64,000 nucleotides of DNA, taken from NCBI RefSeq assembly GCF_000526995.1, contig NZ_AZUI01000001.1, positions 4,816,001 through 4,880,000 on the forward strand, read 5' to 3'. The stretch comes from Lacrimispora indolis DSM 755 (GTDB taxonomy: Bacteria > Bacillota > Clostridia > Lachnospirales > Lachnospiraceae). Of the stretch, positions 1-8,692 are shown piece after piece. Position 1 is the first letter of the stretch, and each line of letters opens with the position of its first letter. The notes beneath the pieces were generated by a model that made no database searches, was not told where the DNA came from, and worked only from the letters and a program-made list of their open reading frames with translations. Position numbers and translations under genes: made by a program.

Positions 1-1104
1 GCTCTGAAAGTTCTGGTGCAGGAGCCGGAAGTTTTAAAAAAAGGTGCACCGGATTTAAAAATTGTATATACCCCCCTCCATGGAACGGGAAACGTGCCGG
101 TAAAGAGAATTCTAAAAGAGCTTGGATTTGAAAAAGTATATGTTGTGGAGAAACAGGAACAGCCGGACGGCAATTTTCCTACGGTCAATTCTCCTAATCC
201 GGAGGATGAAAAGGCATTTGTCATGGCACTTGCATTGGCAAGGAAAGTGGATGCTGACCTGGTGCTGGCAACTGATCCCGATGCGGACCGTTTAGGCGTG
301 TATGCGAAGGAGGGAAAAACCGGTGACTACATGGCATTTACCGGTAATATGTCCGGAATGATTATCTGTGAATACCTTTTGAGCCGCAGGAAGGAAAAAC
401 GCACACTGCCCCAAAACGGTGCTGTTGTAACGACCATTGTTTCCGGAAAAATGGCAAAAGCCGCCTGCCGTGAATATGGGGTAACGCTTATTGAGACACT
501 GACCGGTTTCAAATACATCGGAGAACAGATAAGACTTTTTGAAGAACAGGGAACCTATGAGTATCTCTTTGGATTTGAAGAAAGTTATGGCTGCCTCATT
601 GGCACTAATTCCCGGGATAAGGACGCGGTATCCGCTGTCATGACCCTATGCGAGGCGGCAGTTTATTATAGAAGTCAGGGGCTGACCCTATGGGATCAAA
701 TGGAGACCCTTTATAAGAAATACGGATGTTACAGAGAAAGTCTCCATACCATTGTAAAGGCAGGGCCAGAGGGATCGGAGGAAATTACCGGCCTGTTGGA
801 AGAGCTGAGACGTAATCCATTCAAATCAGTGGGAGGATTTGGAACAGTGGAATTTTACGACTACAGGGAGGATTGGAAAATCAGACTGAAGGATGGAACA
901 AGAGCGCGGACAGGACTTCCGCGGTCCGATGTCCTGTATTACCTGTTGGAAGAGGACAACTGGATCTGTATCAGACCCTCAGGCACAGAACCCAAGGTCA
1001 AGATTTATATAGGGACCCGGGCAGAGACGCTGGGGGAGGCAGAAGATCGGCTTTCTGCTATTTGGAACGATGTGGAAGGCAGGCTCGCTGCAGAATTTGT
1101 TTGA
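1..1104 (+). CDS. Phosphohexomutase (phosphoglucomutase/phosphomannomutase), 5' end outside window
   Basis: The reading frame is open from base 1, so only the C-terminal part (about 367 codons) is present. The alpha-D-phosphohexomutase family interconverts hexose 1- and 6-phosphates, feeding glycogen and envelope sugar synthesis in the cytoplasm. Visible landmarks are the metal-binding DPDADR motif (about bases 272-290), the sugar-binding GFEESYG segment (about 570-590) and the C-terminal phosphate-binding RPSGTEPK motif (about 973-997). The active-site serine domain lies upstream of the window. The gene ends before a hairpin and faces a convergent pseudogene. Glucose versus mannose specificity cannot be decided. 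Confidence 0.93.
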   Translation, partial: ALKVLVQEPEVLKKGAPDLKIVYTPLHGTGNVPVKRILKELGFEKVYVVEKQEQPDGNFPTVNSPNPEDEKAFVMALALARKVDADLVLATDPDADRLGVYAKEGKTGDYMAFTGNMSGMIICEYLLSRRKEKRTLPQNGAVVTTIVSGKMAKAACREYGVTLIETLTGFKYIGEQIRLFEEQGTYEYLFGFEESYGCLIGTNSRDKDAVSAVMTLCEAAVYYRSQGLTLWDQMETLYKKYGCYRESLHTIVKAGPEGSEEITGLLEELRRNPFKSVGGFGTVEFYDYREDWKIRLKDGTRARTGLPRSDVLYYLLEEDNWICIRPSGTEPKVKIYIGTRAETLGEAEDRLSAIWNDVEGRLAAEFV

Positions 1105-1149
1105 ATGGCGGGCCGTGAAAGATGAAGAGGAAAAGCGGCATTTTACGAA

Positions 1150-1183
1150 AAACTCGGCAGCGGTTGTTTTTACAGCCGCTGCC
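1150..1183 (-). terminator. Rho-independent terminator of the minus-strand ABC remnant
   Basis: An 11-bp GC-rich stem (GGCAGCGG arm at 1156, matching arm ending at 1183) with a short A/T loop. Read on the minus strand it is followed by GAGTTTTT. It lies between two convergent genes and may also stop the phosphohexomutase transcript. Confidence 0.7.
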
Positions 1184-1191
1184 TGAACCAT

Positions 1192-2144
1192 TTATGCTGT
1201 TTTGCCTGAAAAATGGATGTTATAAATATCAGCATAAATGCCGTTTTTGGATATCAGTTCATTGTGAGTGCCGGTTTCTGCGATGTCGCCGTTTTGCATT
1301 ACCACAATGCTGTCGGCATGATAAATAGTTGACAGGCGATGGGCCACCACGAAGCTGGTACGTCCTTTGAGCAATTGCCACATGGCCTTTTGTATGACCA
1401 TTTCAGTCCGGCTGTCCACGTTGGAAGTGGCTTCATCAAGGAGGATAATTTCCGGATCAGCAACAAAGGCGCGGGCAATGGTGATAAGCTGCTTTTGTCC
1501 CTGTGATATATTGTCTGCACCTCCATAGCGGAAGCTCACCTGTTCACAGGAAAGGGAGGAACAGCCATCTGTTGTTTCTGATTCAGGGGCGTCCATAATG
1601 CTTAAATTGGTATCCAGAATCTCATAAACACGCTTTGCCGATACCTGGCCGCGGGGGAGTGTGAGGATGACATTGGTCAGCAGTCCAAAACCTATCAGGA
1701 TTTGCATGGAATAGTTAATGGCCGCTATGATCGCGCCCACCTCCAAATTTCCGGAGGCCCCACGGCTTCCGCCGATCCACAGGATGGCTAAGGTGGCCAT
1801 ATTCAGGATCAAGGTGATCAAAGGTACAAAAATGCTCATAATGGTGCCTGCCGTGACAGCGGTCTGGGTATAAGCACGATTGATTTCCCCATACTTTCTG
1901 CAGTCTTCCTCTTCCTTGGCAAATGCGCGGATCACACGAACTCCGGTCAAGCCCTGCAAAGGGTAAAGATCAGCATAAGGCCGCCCTGCCTCCAGATATA
2001 GCCGATGTCTCCAGCTGCGATGCCCTTGTCAACAATGCCTGCCGTGAGATAAGGGAGATACAGGGCGCTTCCCGTTTGTATAAGCAGGAACATAATGGCC
2101 AGTATGGTTTTTACAGGAGGCAGCCGTTTCAAAATTCTAAGCAT
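1192..2144 (-). pseudogene. ABC multidrug exporter half-transporter, decayed by deletions
   Basis: This is a remnant of an exporter with an N-terminal membrane domain fused to an ATPase. The 5' part (2144-1947) encodes the start of the membrane domain. It then joins, in a different frame, to a segment beginning in the intracellular loop (VRVIRAFAKE) and running through further membrane helices. Within the ATPase the sequence jumps from FRYGGAD directly to the signature region (ISQGQKQL), so Walker A and the Q-loop, roughly 100 or more residues, are missing. Walker B (IILLDEATS) and the H-loop (VVAHRLS) remain. A protein without Walker A cannot hydrolyse ATP in the normal way. Two separate deletions indicate a dead gene. 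MarR-ABC operons of this kind usually encode drug exporters. Confidence 0.85.
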
Positions 2145-2223
2145 TGGCAGCCCCTTCTTTTTGATCGAACATGGTACGGATGAGATGGTTTATTCCATAA
2201 ATGAAAAGTATAATAAAAGACAT
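2137..2223 (-). CDS. 28-aa hydrophobic peptide coupled to the ABC remnant
   Basis: A short ORF on the minus strand starts with ATG at 2223, seven bases after an AAAGGAG ribosome site. Its stop overlaps the start of the ABC remnant (ATGCTTAG arrangement, 2144-2137), a classic translational-coupling layout. The peptide is hydrophobic in its first half (MSFIILFIYG...) and charged at its end, consistent with a small membrane peptide. It could equally be the leftover start of a deleted upstream ABC subunit, or a leader peptide. No function is assigned. Confidence 0.45.
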   Translation of the reverse strand: MSFIILFIYGINHLIRTMFDQKEGAANA

Positions 2224-2252
2224 AATAACTCCTTTCTGCCTGAAAAAAGGCG

Positions 2253-2298
2253 CAAAAAAATAAAGGCGCTGCCAAATGGCTTTTGGAAAGACAGCGCC
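2253..2298 (-). terminator. Terminator downstream of marR
   Basis: On the minus strand a GGCGCTG...CAGCGCC stem (2298-2265) with internal CCAAA/TTTGG pairing is followed by TTTATTTTTTT. It separates marR from the ABC remnant, so downstream expression would depend on read-through. Confidence 0.8.
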
Positions 2299-2325
2299 AA
2301 TGCTGTTATTGCTGGGTATCATTAT

Positions 2326-3033
2326 TTATTCTTCGTCATCGTGGGGAGTTTTGGGCGGAGGAGGCGTCGGCCTGCCAAAGAAATTTGGTCCGTGTCCGTT
2401 GAGTCTTGGATCATTGCAGCCTGGTTCAAAATGTCCGGCGCCATGAGAATCTCCCGGCCTTCTGTTCTGCCAGCCATGATAGTCTTCTCTGCGGCCAAAC
2501 GGGTGCCGGCCGCCATGCATAAACATTGTCTCAAACCGTTCATTTCCCATCCTCTCACGGGCAGAGCGAAGCCATTCCAGCCTTTCGCTGTCCTCATCAT
2601 CCCCAAGCTGGGCTTCAAGTGCCGCGATGACGCGGTCGAGATACTCACCGAATAAGGTTTGTTCCTCCTCGCTGAGGCAGTTGAAAATATCTCCAAAATC
2701 CGAGCGGGGCTGCTGCTCATTTTTTCCTTTTTCCGTGAGCTGTACCAGCATGACGCGTCTGTCAGCTTCTGAAGGAGTGCGGGTGATATAACCGCCTTTC
2801 TCCAGCTTGTTAAGAAGCTCATTAAGGGATTGTATCCGAATCCCCAGCAGATAAGACAAGTCTTTTGTGCTGATTTCCGATTGCATTTTGAGCATTGCCA
2901 AAACCCTGCCTTGCCCCCGGGTTGGATCGGCCATGGGGCCGTGCTGTGCATGTTGCTGTAAATGGTGACGCTGTAAAAGCCATTGAAGCCTTGAGAGCTT
3001 TTCGTAAAGCTCTGTAAAATTATCTTCCATCAT
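2326..3033 (-). CDS. MarR family transcriptional regulator with Pro/His/Gly-rich tail
   Basis: A cytoplasmic DNA-binding repressor of the MarR family, 235 aa. Residues about 35-110 hold the winged helix (GQGRVLAMLKMQSEISTKDL, then the recognition helix and the wing DRRVMLVQLTEKG). After about residue 165 comes an unusual low-complexity extension rich in Gly, His, Arg and Pro and ending in acidic residues; typical MarR proteins stop near 150 aa. The start at 3033 lies seven bases after AGGAGGT. A strong promoter flanked by palindromes lies just upstream, suggesting autoregulation. The downstream ABC exporter it presumably controlled is now a pseudogene. The His-rich tail might bind metal, but that is only a guess. 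Confidence 0.9.
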   Translation of the reverse strand: MMEDNFTELYEKLSRLQWLLQRHHLQQHAQHGPMADPTRGQGRVLAMLKMQSEISTKDLSYLLGIRIQSLNELLNKLEKGGYITRTPSEADRRVMLVQLTEKGKNEQQPRSDFGDIFNCLSEEEQTLFGEYLDRVIAALEAQLGDDEDSERLEWLRSARERMGNERFETMFMHGGRHPFGRREDYHGWQNRRPGDSHGAGHFEPGCNDPRLNGHGPNFFGRPTPPPPKTPHDDEE

Positions 3034-3061
3034 AATAACTACCTCCTAAATTTGAAAGTTA

Positions 3062-3130
3062 ATCAGGTACCTTAAATACATTGTAATGGTACCTGATGAA
3101 AATGTCAAGAAAATTTTTGAAAGGTACCTG
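3062..3130 (-). promoter_or_regulatory. marR promoter with palindromic operator
   Basis: On the minus strand there is a consensus -35 TTGACA (3108-3103), a 17-bp spacer and -10 TACAAT (3085-3080). The arms ATCAGGTACC (3062-3071) and GGTACCTGAT (3088-3097) form a perfect 10-bp inverted repeat bracketing the -10 box. A third half-copy (AGGTACCTG, 3122-3130) lies upstream of the -35. This is the expected geometry for autorepression by the adjacent MarR protein. Confidence 0.85.
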
Positions 3131-3567
3131 TTTATTCTTTGCTTCTTATGCCGGAGTATTTTCAATCAATAAATTTCAATATAAAGTAAGAGGGAAGAAG
3201 CAAATTCTCTAAAAGTCCGGATAAGCCGGGAGTCAGGAACATGGAAAGGTGGAAAGACATACCTGGAGCGTGACAGGCAAAAGGAGGAAGAATAAAGAAT
3301 AAGGATATAGGCGGGGTGGAGACAAAGGAAATCAGCTTATAAAAAATCCTGCAGGTAAAAGAGTTGAATGTTTATCAAAGGAGGGTGAGAAATTAAGAAG
3401 CTTCTATTAATAATAAGGTCAAAAAATCAGAGAGAGTTTTCTTATGAGATGTGATCATTTCCAAGACGCAGCAGAAAGTGGTAAAAGAAAATCTTTGGAT
3501 ACAGATTAAGGTCAGGGACCTGATGCTGGGTTATATGAGCCAATGAATATTAAAATATAAAAATATA
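3131..3567. other. Gene-less stretch, nothing recognised
   Basis: About 440 bases, rich in purines on the plus strand, between the divergent marR and secG promoters. No ORF with a ribosome site, no tRNA and no known RNA motif was recognised. Several GGAGG-like strings occur without a following ORF, so it may be decayed sequence. Confidence 0.4.
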
Positions 3568-3596
3568 TTGTATTTTCAGAAAAATTATGGTATGAT
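3568..3596 (+). promoter_or_regulatory. secG promoter
   Basis: -35 TTGTAT (3568-3573), 17-bp spacer, -10 TATGAT (3591-3596), about 30 bases upstream of the secG start. Confidence 0.65.
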
Positions 3597-3626
3597 AACC
3601 TGTGTTTGACTATAGGAGGTGGAAAC

Positions 3627-3860
3627 GTGATCAGGATTATTTTATCAATCATATTTGTTATCATATGTGTTGCTTTATCAGCAATAATTCTTTTACAGGA
3701 AGGAAAGAGTCAGGGCCTGGGTTCTATCGGCGGTATGGCAGATACCTACTGGGGCAAAAATAAAGGCCGTTCCATGGAAGGAAAGCTGGAGAAATTCACA
3801 AAATACGGAGCAGTCCTGTTTTTTATTCTGGCACTGGTACTGAATCTGAATATACTGTAA
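3627..3860 (+). CDS. secG: Preprotein translocase subunit SecG
   Basis: SecG is the small accessory membrane subunit of the SecYEG channel that helps SecA-driven export. The 77-aa product has two hydrophobic helices (residues about 2-22 and 56-76) and the conserved central loop with LLQEGKSQGLG. The GTG start at 3627 is chosen because a TAGGAGGT ribosome site ends six bases upstream; an in-frame TTG at 3606 precedes that site and is unlikely. The gene has its own promoter and terminator. It precedes rnr and smpB, an order common in Firmicutes. Confidence 0.95.
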   Translation: MIRIILSIIFVIICVALSAIILLQEGKSQGLGSIGGMADTYWGKNKGRSMEGKLEKFTKYGAVLFFILALVLNLNIL

Positions 3861-3864
3861 GGAC

Positions 3865-3900
3865 AAAACACTCTTGTATGGTAACAAGGGTGTTTTTTTC
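3865..3900 (+). terminator. secG terminator
   Basis: Stem ACACTCTTGT (3868-3877) pairs with ACAAGGGTGT (3884-3893, with one G-T pair), followed by seven T residues. Confidence 0.85.
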
Positions 3901-4001
3901 ACATTATGGGAAGATTTTGTAATACCTCCCGGTAAAGTGCGGATAATAAAGAAAAGAATAAAAGATTAATAGATAAAAATGATATTTAAGAGAGGAAGAC
4001 A

Positions 4002-6143
4002 ATGACAGAAGAACAATTAATGCAGCGGAAAGCCATGCTTCTCCAGCTGTTTGAAGACCCTGCCTATGTGCCTATGAAATTAAAGGAGCTGGCTATGCTT
4101 TTTGATATTCCCAAGGATCAAAGGGAAGATTTAAAAGAGGTACTGGATACACTTTTGGCAGAAGGAAAGATCGGTATATCACAAAAAGGAAAATACGGAA
4201 AACCGGACTTAGGTTCCATTGCCGGAATATTTTTTGGACATTCCAAGGGCTTTGGTTTTGTTACGGTGGAAGGACTGGATCAGGATATTTATATTCCGGA
4301 AGATAAAACAGGCGGCGCCCTTCACGGGGATACGGTGCTGGTATCCGCCGAATCAAAGCCAGGAAACGGAAAAAGGGCGGAAGGCCATGTTGTCAAGGTG
4401 CTGGAGCATGCCAATGGGCAGATCATAGGGTATTATCAGAAAAATAAGAATTTTGGTTTTGTTATCCCGGATAACCAGAAAATTTCAAAGGATGTATTCA
4501 TTCCACAGGGCAAGGATATGGGTGCCATGACCGGCCACAAGGTGGTGGTTAAAGTTACTGATTTCGGAGGGGCAGAACGGAAGCCGGAAGGGATTATAAC
4601 GGAGATTCTTGGACATGTTAACGATCCGGGTACGGATATTCTTTCCATTGTAAGGGCATACGGGCTTCCGGAGGAATTTCCAGACAGTGTGATGAAACAG
4701 GTTGCAGCAGTTCCGGATGCAATTAGCGGAAAAGATATGCAGGGACGTCTGGATCTTAGAAGTTTGCAGACAGTTACCATTGATGGAGAAGATGCAAAGG
4801 ATCTTGACGATGCCATCACCATATCAAAAAAGGATGGAATCTATACTTTAGGCGTTCATATCGCGGATGTTACCAATTATGTGACGGAAAACAGCCCTTT
4901 GGATGAGGAAGCCTTAAGGAGAGGGACCAGTGTATATCTGGTGGATCGGGTAATCCCCATGCTGCCTCATAAGCTGTCAAACGGAATCTGCTCCCTGAAT
5001 CAAGGGGAAGACCGTCTGGCTTTAAGCTGCATCATGGACATTGATGGAAACGGCAACGTAATGGGACATAGAATTGCAGAGACCGTCATAAACGTAGACC
5101 GGAGAATGACCTATACGGCAGTGAATGCCATTGTGACCGATCATTATGAGGCAGTGATGAAAGAATATGAGGAATTTATTCCCATGTTTGAGCAGATGAA
5201 GGAACTGGCCGGTATTCTGCGGGAAAAGAGGAAAAAGAGAGGTTCCATTGATTTTGACTTCCCGGAGACAAAGGTGATTCTTGATGAGCGGGGAAAGCCA
5301 TTGGAGATTAAGCCTTATGAAAGAAATGCAGCGACTAAAATCATCGAGGATTTTATGCTCATGGCAAATGAAACAGTTGCAGAGGATTATTTCTGGCAGG
5401 AGATCCCTTTTCTTTACCGGACCCATGACAACCCGGATCCGGAAAAGATGAAGAGTCTTGCCACGCTGATCAACAATTTTGGATATTCCATCCGTTTCCA
5501 CAATGGAGAAGTTTATCCCAAGGAAGTCCAGAAGCTCCTAGCCAATGCGGAGGATACGCCGGAGGAAGCCCTGATCAGCCGTCTGGCCCTGCGTTCCATG
5601 AAGCAGGCCAAATATACGGTGGCAAATACCGGCCATTTTGGTCTGGCTGCCAAATATTATACTCACTTTACTTCGCCCATCAGAAGGTATCCGGACTTGC
5701 AGATCCACCGGATTATAAAAGAGAACTTAAGGGCAGGTTTAACGGAAAAGAGGATCAGCCATTACGATAAGATACTTCAGCAGGTGTCTGTCCAGTCCTC
5801 TGTCACAGAGCGGAGAGCCGATGAAGCGGAGCGGGAGACCATTAAGCTTAAAAAGTGTGAATATATGGAAAGGCATATTGGAGAAGAGTTTGACGGAGTG
5901 ATCTCTGGAGTGACAAACTGGGGGCTTTATGTGGAACTTCCCAATACTGTGGAAGGATTGATTCATGTGAATCAGCTTCAGGATGATTATTATCGTTTTG
6001 ATGAAGAGCATTATGAGCTGGTAGGTGAAATGACCAGGAAAACCTATAAACTTGGTCAGCCTATCCGGGTTATAGTGGCGGGTACGGATAAGCTTTTGCG
6101 TACCATCGACTTTATTCCGGCGAAGGATTTTGAAGAGGAATAA
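4002..6143 (+). CDS. rnr: Ribonuclease R
   Basis: RNase R is a processive 3'-to-5' exoribonuclease that degrades structured RNA and works with SmpB/tmRNA in ribosome rescue. The 713-aa product has the family's order: N-terminal winged helix (about 1-70), two OB/cold-shock domains (about 70-225, with the repeated KGFGFV / KNFGFV RNA-binding motifs), the RNB catalytic domain (about 245-575, with DGEDAKDLDDAI supplying the metal-binding aspartates), and a C-terminal S1 domain (about 620-705). An AGAGGAAG site precedes the ATG. smpB follows 15 bases later, so the two are co-transcribed. Confidence 0.97.
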   Translation: MTEEQLMQRKAMLLQLFEDPAYVPMKLKELAMLFDIPKDQREDLKEVLDTLLAEGKIGISQKGKYGKPDLGSIAGIFFGHSKGFGFVTVEGLDQDIYIPEDKTGGALHGDTVLVSAESKPGNGKRAEGHVVKVLEHANGQIIGYYQKNKNFGFVIPDNQKISKDVFIPQGKDMGAMTGHKVVVKVTDFGGAERKPEGIITEILGHVNDPGTDILSIVRAYGLPEEFPDSVMKQVAAVPDAISGKDMQGRLDLRSLQTVTIDGEDAKDLDDAITISKKDGIYTLGVHIADVTNYVTENSPLDEEALRRGTSVYLVDRVIPMLPHKLSNGICSLNQGEDRLALSCIMDIDGNGNVMGHRIAETVINVDRRMTYTAVNAIVTDHYEAVMKEYEEFIPMFEQMKELAGILREKRKKRGSIDFDFPETKVILDERGKPLEIKPYERNAATKIIEDFMLMANETVAEDYFWQEIPFLYRTHDNPDPEKMKSLATLINNFGYSIRFHNGEVYPKEVQKLLANAEDTPEEALISRLALRSMKQAKYTVANTGHFGLAAKYYTHFTSPIRRYPDLQIHRIIKENLRAGLTEKRISHYDKILQQVSVQSSVTERRADEAERETIKLKKCEYMERHIGEEFDGVISGVTNWGLYVELPNTVEGLIHVNQLQDDYYRFDEEHYELVGEMTRKTYKLGQPIRVIVAGTDKLLRTIDFIPAKDFEEE

Positions 6144-6158
6144 CAGGAGGATTGTAAA

Positions 6159-6623
6159 ATGGGGAAAGAAAGTTTCAAATTAATTGCCAACAACAAAAAG
6201 GCATATCACGATTATTTTATTGATGAAAAATATGAGGCCGGCATTGAACTGGCCGGAACGGAAGTAAAATCCATCCGCATGGGCAAATGCAGTGTTAAGG
6301 AATCCTTTGTCAGGATCGACAAAGGAGAAGTTTATGTCTGTGGAATGAATATCAGCCCATATGAAAAAGGGAATATCTTTAACAAAGACCCTTTAAGGGT
6401 CAGAAAGCTGCTGCTTCACAAGGCCGAGATCGGAAAACTGGATGCAAAGATTGCTCAGAAGGGGTATACCCTGGTTCCGCTTCAGGTATATTTTAAGGGA
6501 AGCCTGGTAAAGGTGGAAATTGGCCTTGCCAGAGGTAAAAAACTATATGATAAGAGAGAAGACATTGCTAAAAAGGATCAAAAAAGGGAATTGGAAAGAG
6601 ACTTTAAGGTGAGGAATCTTTAG
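6159..6623 (+). CDS. smpB: SsrA-binding protein SmpB
   Basis: SmpB binds tmRNA and brings it to stalled ribosomes for trans-translation. The 154-aa length is normal. Family features include [14 protein letters not shown] at the start, [11 protein letters not shown], the [13 protein letters not shown] segment, and the basic C-terminal tail ([11 protein letters not shown]) that occupies the mRNA channel. AGGAGG precedes the start. It sits directly behind rnr. The tmRNA gene itself was not found nearby. Confidence 0.98.
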   Translation: MGKESFKLIANNKKAYHDYFIDEKYEAGIELAGTEVKSIRMGKCSVKESFVRIDKGEVYVCGMNISPYEKGNIFNKDPLRVRKLLLHKAEIGKLDAKIAQKGYTLVPLQVYFKGSLVKVEIGLARGKKLYDKREDIAKKDQKRELERDFKVRNL

Positions 6624-6709
6624 CTGGGAGACACTTTAAGCCTCCTAAATCTGTACAGAAGACTGTTTTAATGCTAAAATAGCCTTATTAAAAGATGGAG
6701 GAAAAGCGG

Positions 6710-8692
6710 ATGGCATTATATGATTATGTGGGGGCATTAAGGCGGGGCCGCAGACAATATCAGGCTTCCGTATCAAAGGGAGAATATCCGTATCTGCCGG
6801 TCCTTGATGAAATACTGTCCTATACGGATATTGTTTCTGAAGTGAGCTTGGGGATCATGGATATTCCTCTGGAAAAGGTGGTAGGTACAAAAACAGAGGG
6901 ACGCACCAGCGCCTTTGCCAGTAATTTTATGCCCCTTTTGTCGGAAAAATCGGAATTTGGAGCGAAATGGGCATATTTGTATGACCGTCAGATTGAAGAG
7001 GGAATCCATGATCCAATTGTAGCCTATGAATTTATGAACCAGTATTACGTTCAGGAAGGCAATAAAAGGGTCAGTGTTTTAAAATATGTAGGTGCTTTCA
7101 GCATTTCAGCCTCTGTCACCCGCCTGATTCCAAAACGGAACGATAATCTGGACAACAGGCTTTACTACGAATTTCTGGATTTCTATCAGGTATCCTTTAA
7201 CTGCGACGTGTGGTTCAGCAAAGAAGGAAGCTATGATAAACTGATCAAAGCCATGAATAAGAATACGGGAGAGCTTTGGAGTGAGGATGACAGAATCGTT
7301 TTTAAATCCGCCTATGACCGTTTTTCCAAAGCATTTCATGCCTTTGGCGGTGATGATTATGATATGACATGTTCCGATGCTTTTCTCATCTATGTGGAGT
7401 TGTTGGGATATGATGAGGTAAAGGACAGGATCGAGGGACAAATAAAAAAAGATCTGGTCAAGATAAAGGATGAACTTCTTCTGGCTTCCAGAGGCAATAA
7501 GATTGCTTTGGTGGAACAGCCGGATGAAATCGAAGAAGCATCAGATAGCAGTCCTCTTAAGCTCATCAACTGGCTGCGCCCGTTCCAGACCATTGAACCT
7601 CATATGCTGAAGATCGCTTTTATCCATGCAAAAACAGCGGAAACTTCAAGCTGGACATATGGCCATGAGCTGGGCCGGATGCATCTGGAGCAGGCTTTTG
7701 ACGGCGCCATACAGACCACAGCCTTTTTTAACGCAGATTCCGAACCTGAGATCGCAGGCGCCATTGAAATGGCTATTGCTGCCAGGTGCAACGTGATATT
7801 CACCACTGCCTCCCAGATGATTAATTTAAGTGTGAAAACCGCAATCGATCATCCGGAGGTAACGGTTTTCAACTGTTCCGTTAATATGTCCTATTCTTCC
7901 ATCTGCACTTACTATGGAAGGATGTATGAATCGAAATTTCTCATGGGCGCACTGGCGGCTTCCATGTCCCAGGATGAGAAGATCGGATATATTGCTGATT
8001 ATCCCATTTACGGCAACATCGCAAACATCAATGCATTTGCCCTGGGAGCAAGGATGATCAATCCATATGCCAAGGTGTACTTAGAATGGTCAAGGGTGAG
8101 AGACAGGGAGCCCCAGGCAGAGTTTGGAAAAGAGGGAATCACCTTTATTTCAGGGGATGATATGATAACTCCCCAGACACCCTCCAGGGAATATGGGCTT
8201 TACCAGAAGAATCCGGATGGACGACTTAAAAACCTGGCCACACCCATCTGGCATTGGGGCAAATTCTATGAAAGAATTGTCAACATCATATGCCGTGGGG
8301 ATTTTGACCGGAAGGAAATGAAGGGAAAGCAGGCAATAAATTACTGGTGGGGAATGTCGGCAGACGTGATCGATGTCATCTGCTCCAAAAATCTGCCTCA
8401 CGGTACCAGCCGGCTGATCGCATTTTTAAGAAATTCCATACGGGCAGGAAGCTTCCAGCCTTTTGAAGGAATCATTTATTCTCAGGATGGGAAGATCCAG
8501 TGTAAGGAAAACGCTAGTCTTACTCCTGAGGAAATAACCACCATGAACTGGCTGACAGAAAATGTGGTTGGACAGATTCCGGCATTTGACGAGCTTACGG
8601 AGGAAGCTCGGTCTCTGGTACGTCTCCAGGGACAGACAATATACGAAAATACGGATATGGAGGAACAGCGTGAAGATCCTGGTACTGTCTGA
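6710..8692 (+). CDS. Cytoplasmic BMP (basic membrane protein)-like ligand-binding protein
   Basis: A 660-aa protein in two parts. Residues about 1-250 contain a ParB/sulfiredoxin-like motif (YYVQEGNKRVSVLKY) and an alpha-helical region. Residues about 295-570 match the BMP/PnrA-like periplasmic binding fold (IAFIHAK..., GHELGRMHLEQAF, VIFTTASQM, FLMGALAASMS, KIGYIADYP). BMP proteins normally bind nucleosides outside the cell for an ABC importer. This one has no signal peptide or lipobox and no transporter genes beside it, so it is probably an intracellular sensor. The ATG at 6710 is preferred over 6695 because GGAGG (6697) lies eight bases before it. Its end overlaps the next gene by 23 bases. 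Confidence 0.8.
   Translation: MALYDYVGALRRGRRQYQASVSKGEYPYLPVLDEILSYTDIVSEVSLGIMDIPLEKVVGTKTEGRTSAFASNFMPLLSEKSEFGAKWAYLYDRQIEEGIHDPIVAYEFMNQYYVQEGNKRVSVLKYVGAFSISASVTRLIPKRNDNLDNRLYYEFLDFYQVSFNCDVWFSKEGSYDKLIKAMNKNTGELWSEDDRIVFKSAYDRFSKAFHAFGGDDYDMTCSDAFLIYVELLGYDEVKDRIEGQIKKDLVKIKDELLLASRGNKIALVEQPDEIEEASDSSPLKLINWLRPFQTIEPHMLKIAFIHAKTAETSSWTYGHELGRMHLEQAFDGAIQTTAFFNADSEPEIAGAIEMAIAARCNVIFTTASQMINLSVKTAIDHPEVTVFNCSVNMSYSSICTYYGRMYESKFLMGALAASMSQDEKIGYIADYPIYGNIANINAFALGARMINPYAKVYLEWSRVRDREPQAEFGKEGITFISGDDMITPQTPSREYGLYQKNPDGRLKNLATPIWHWGKFYERIVNIICRGDFDRKEMKGKQAINYWWGMSADVIDVICSKNLPHGTSRLIAFLRNSIRAGSFQPFEGIIYSQDGKIQCKENASLTPEEITTMNWLTENVVGQIPAFDELTEEARSLVRLQGQTIYENTDMEEQREDPGTV

Noticed and set aside
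6624..6709. tmRNA gene next to smpB
   Set aside because: The gap after smpB is only about 85 bases and no tRNA-like ends or tag-peptide frame were seen here or in the next intergenic regions.
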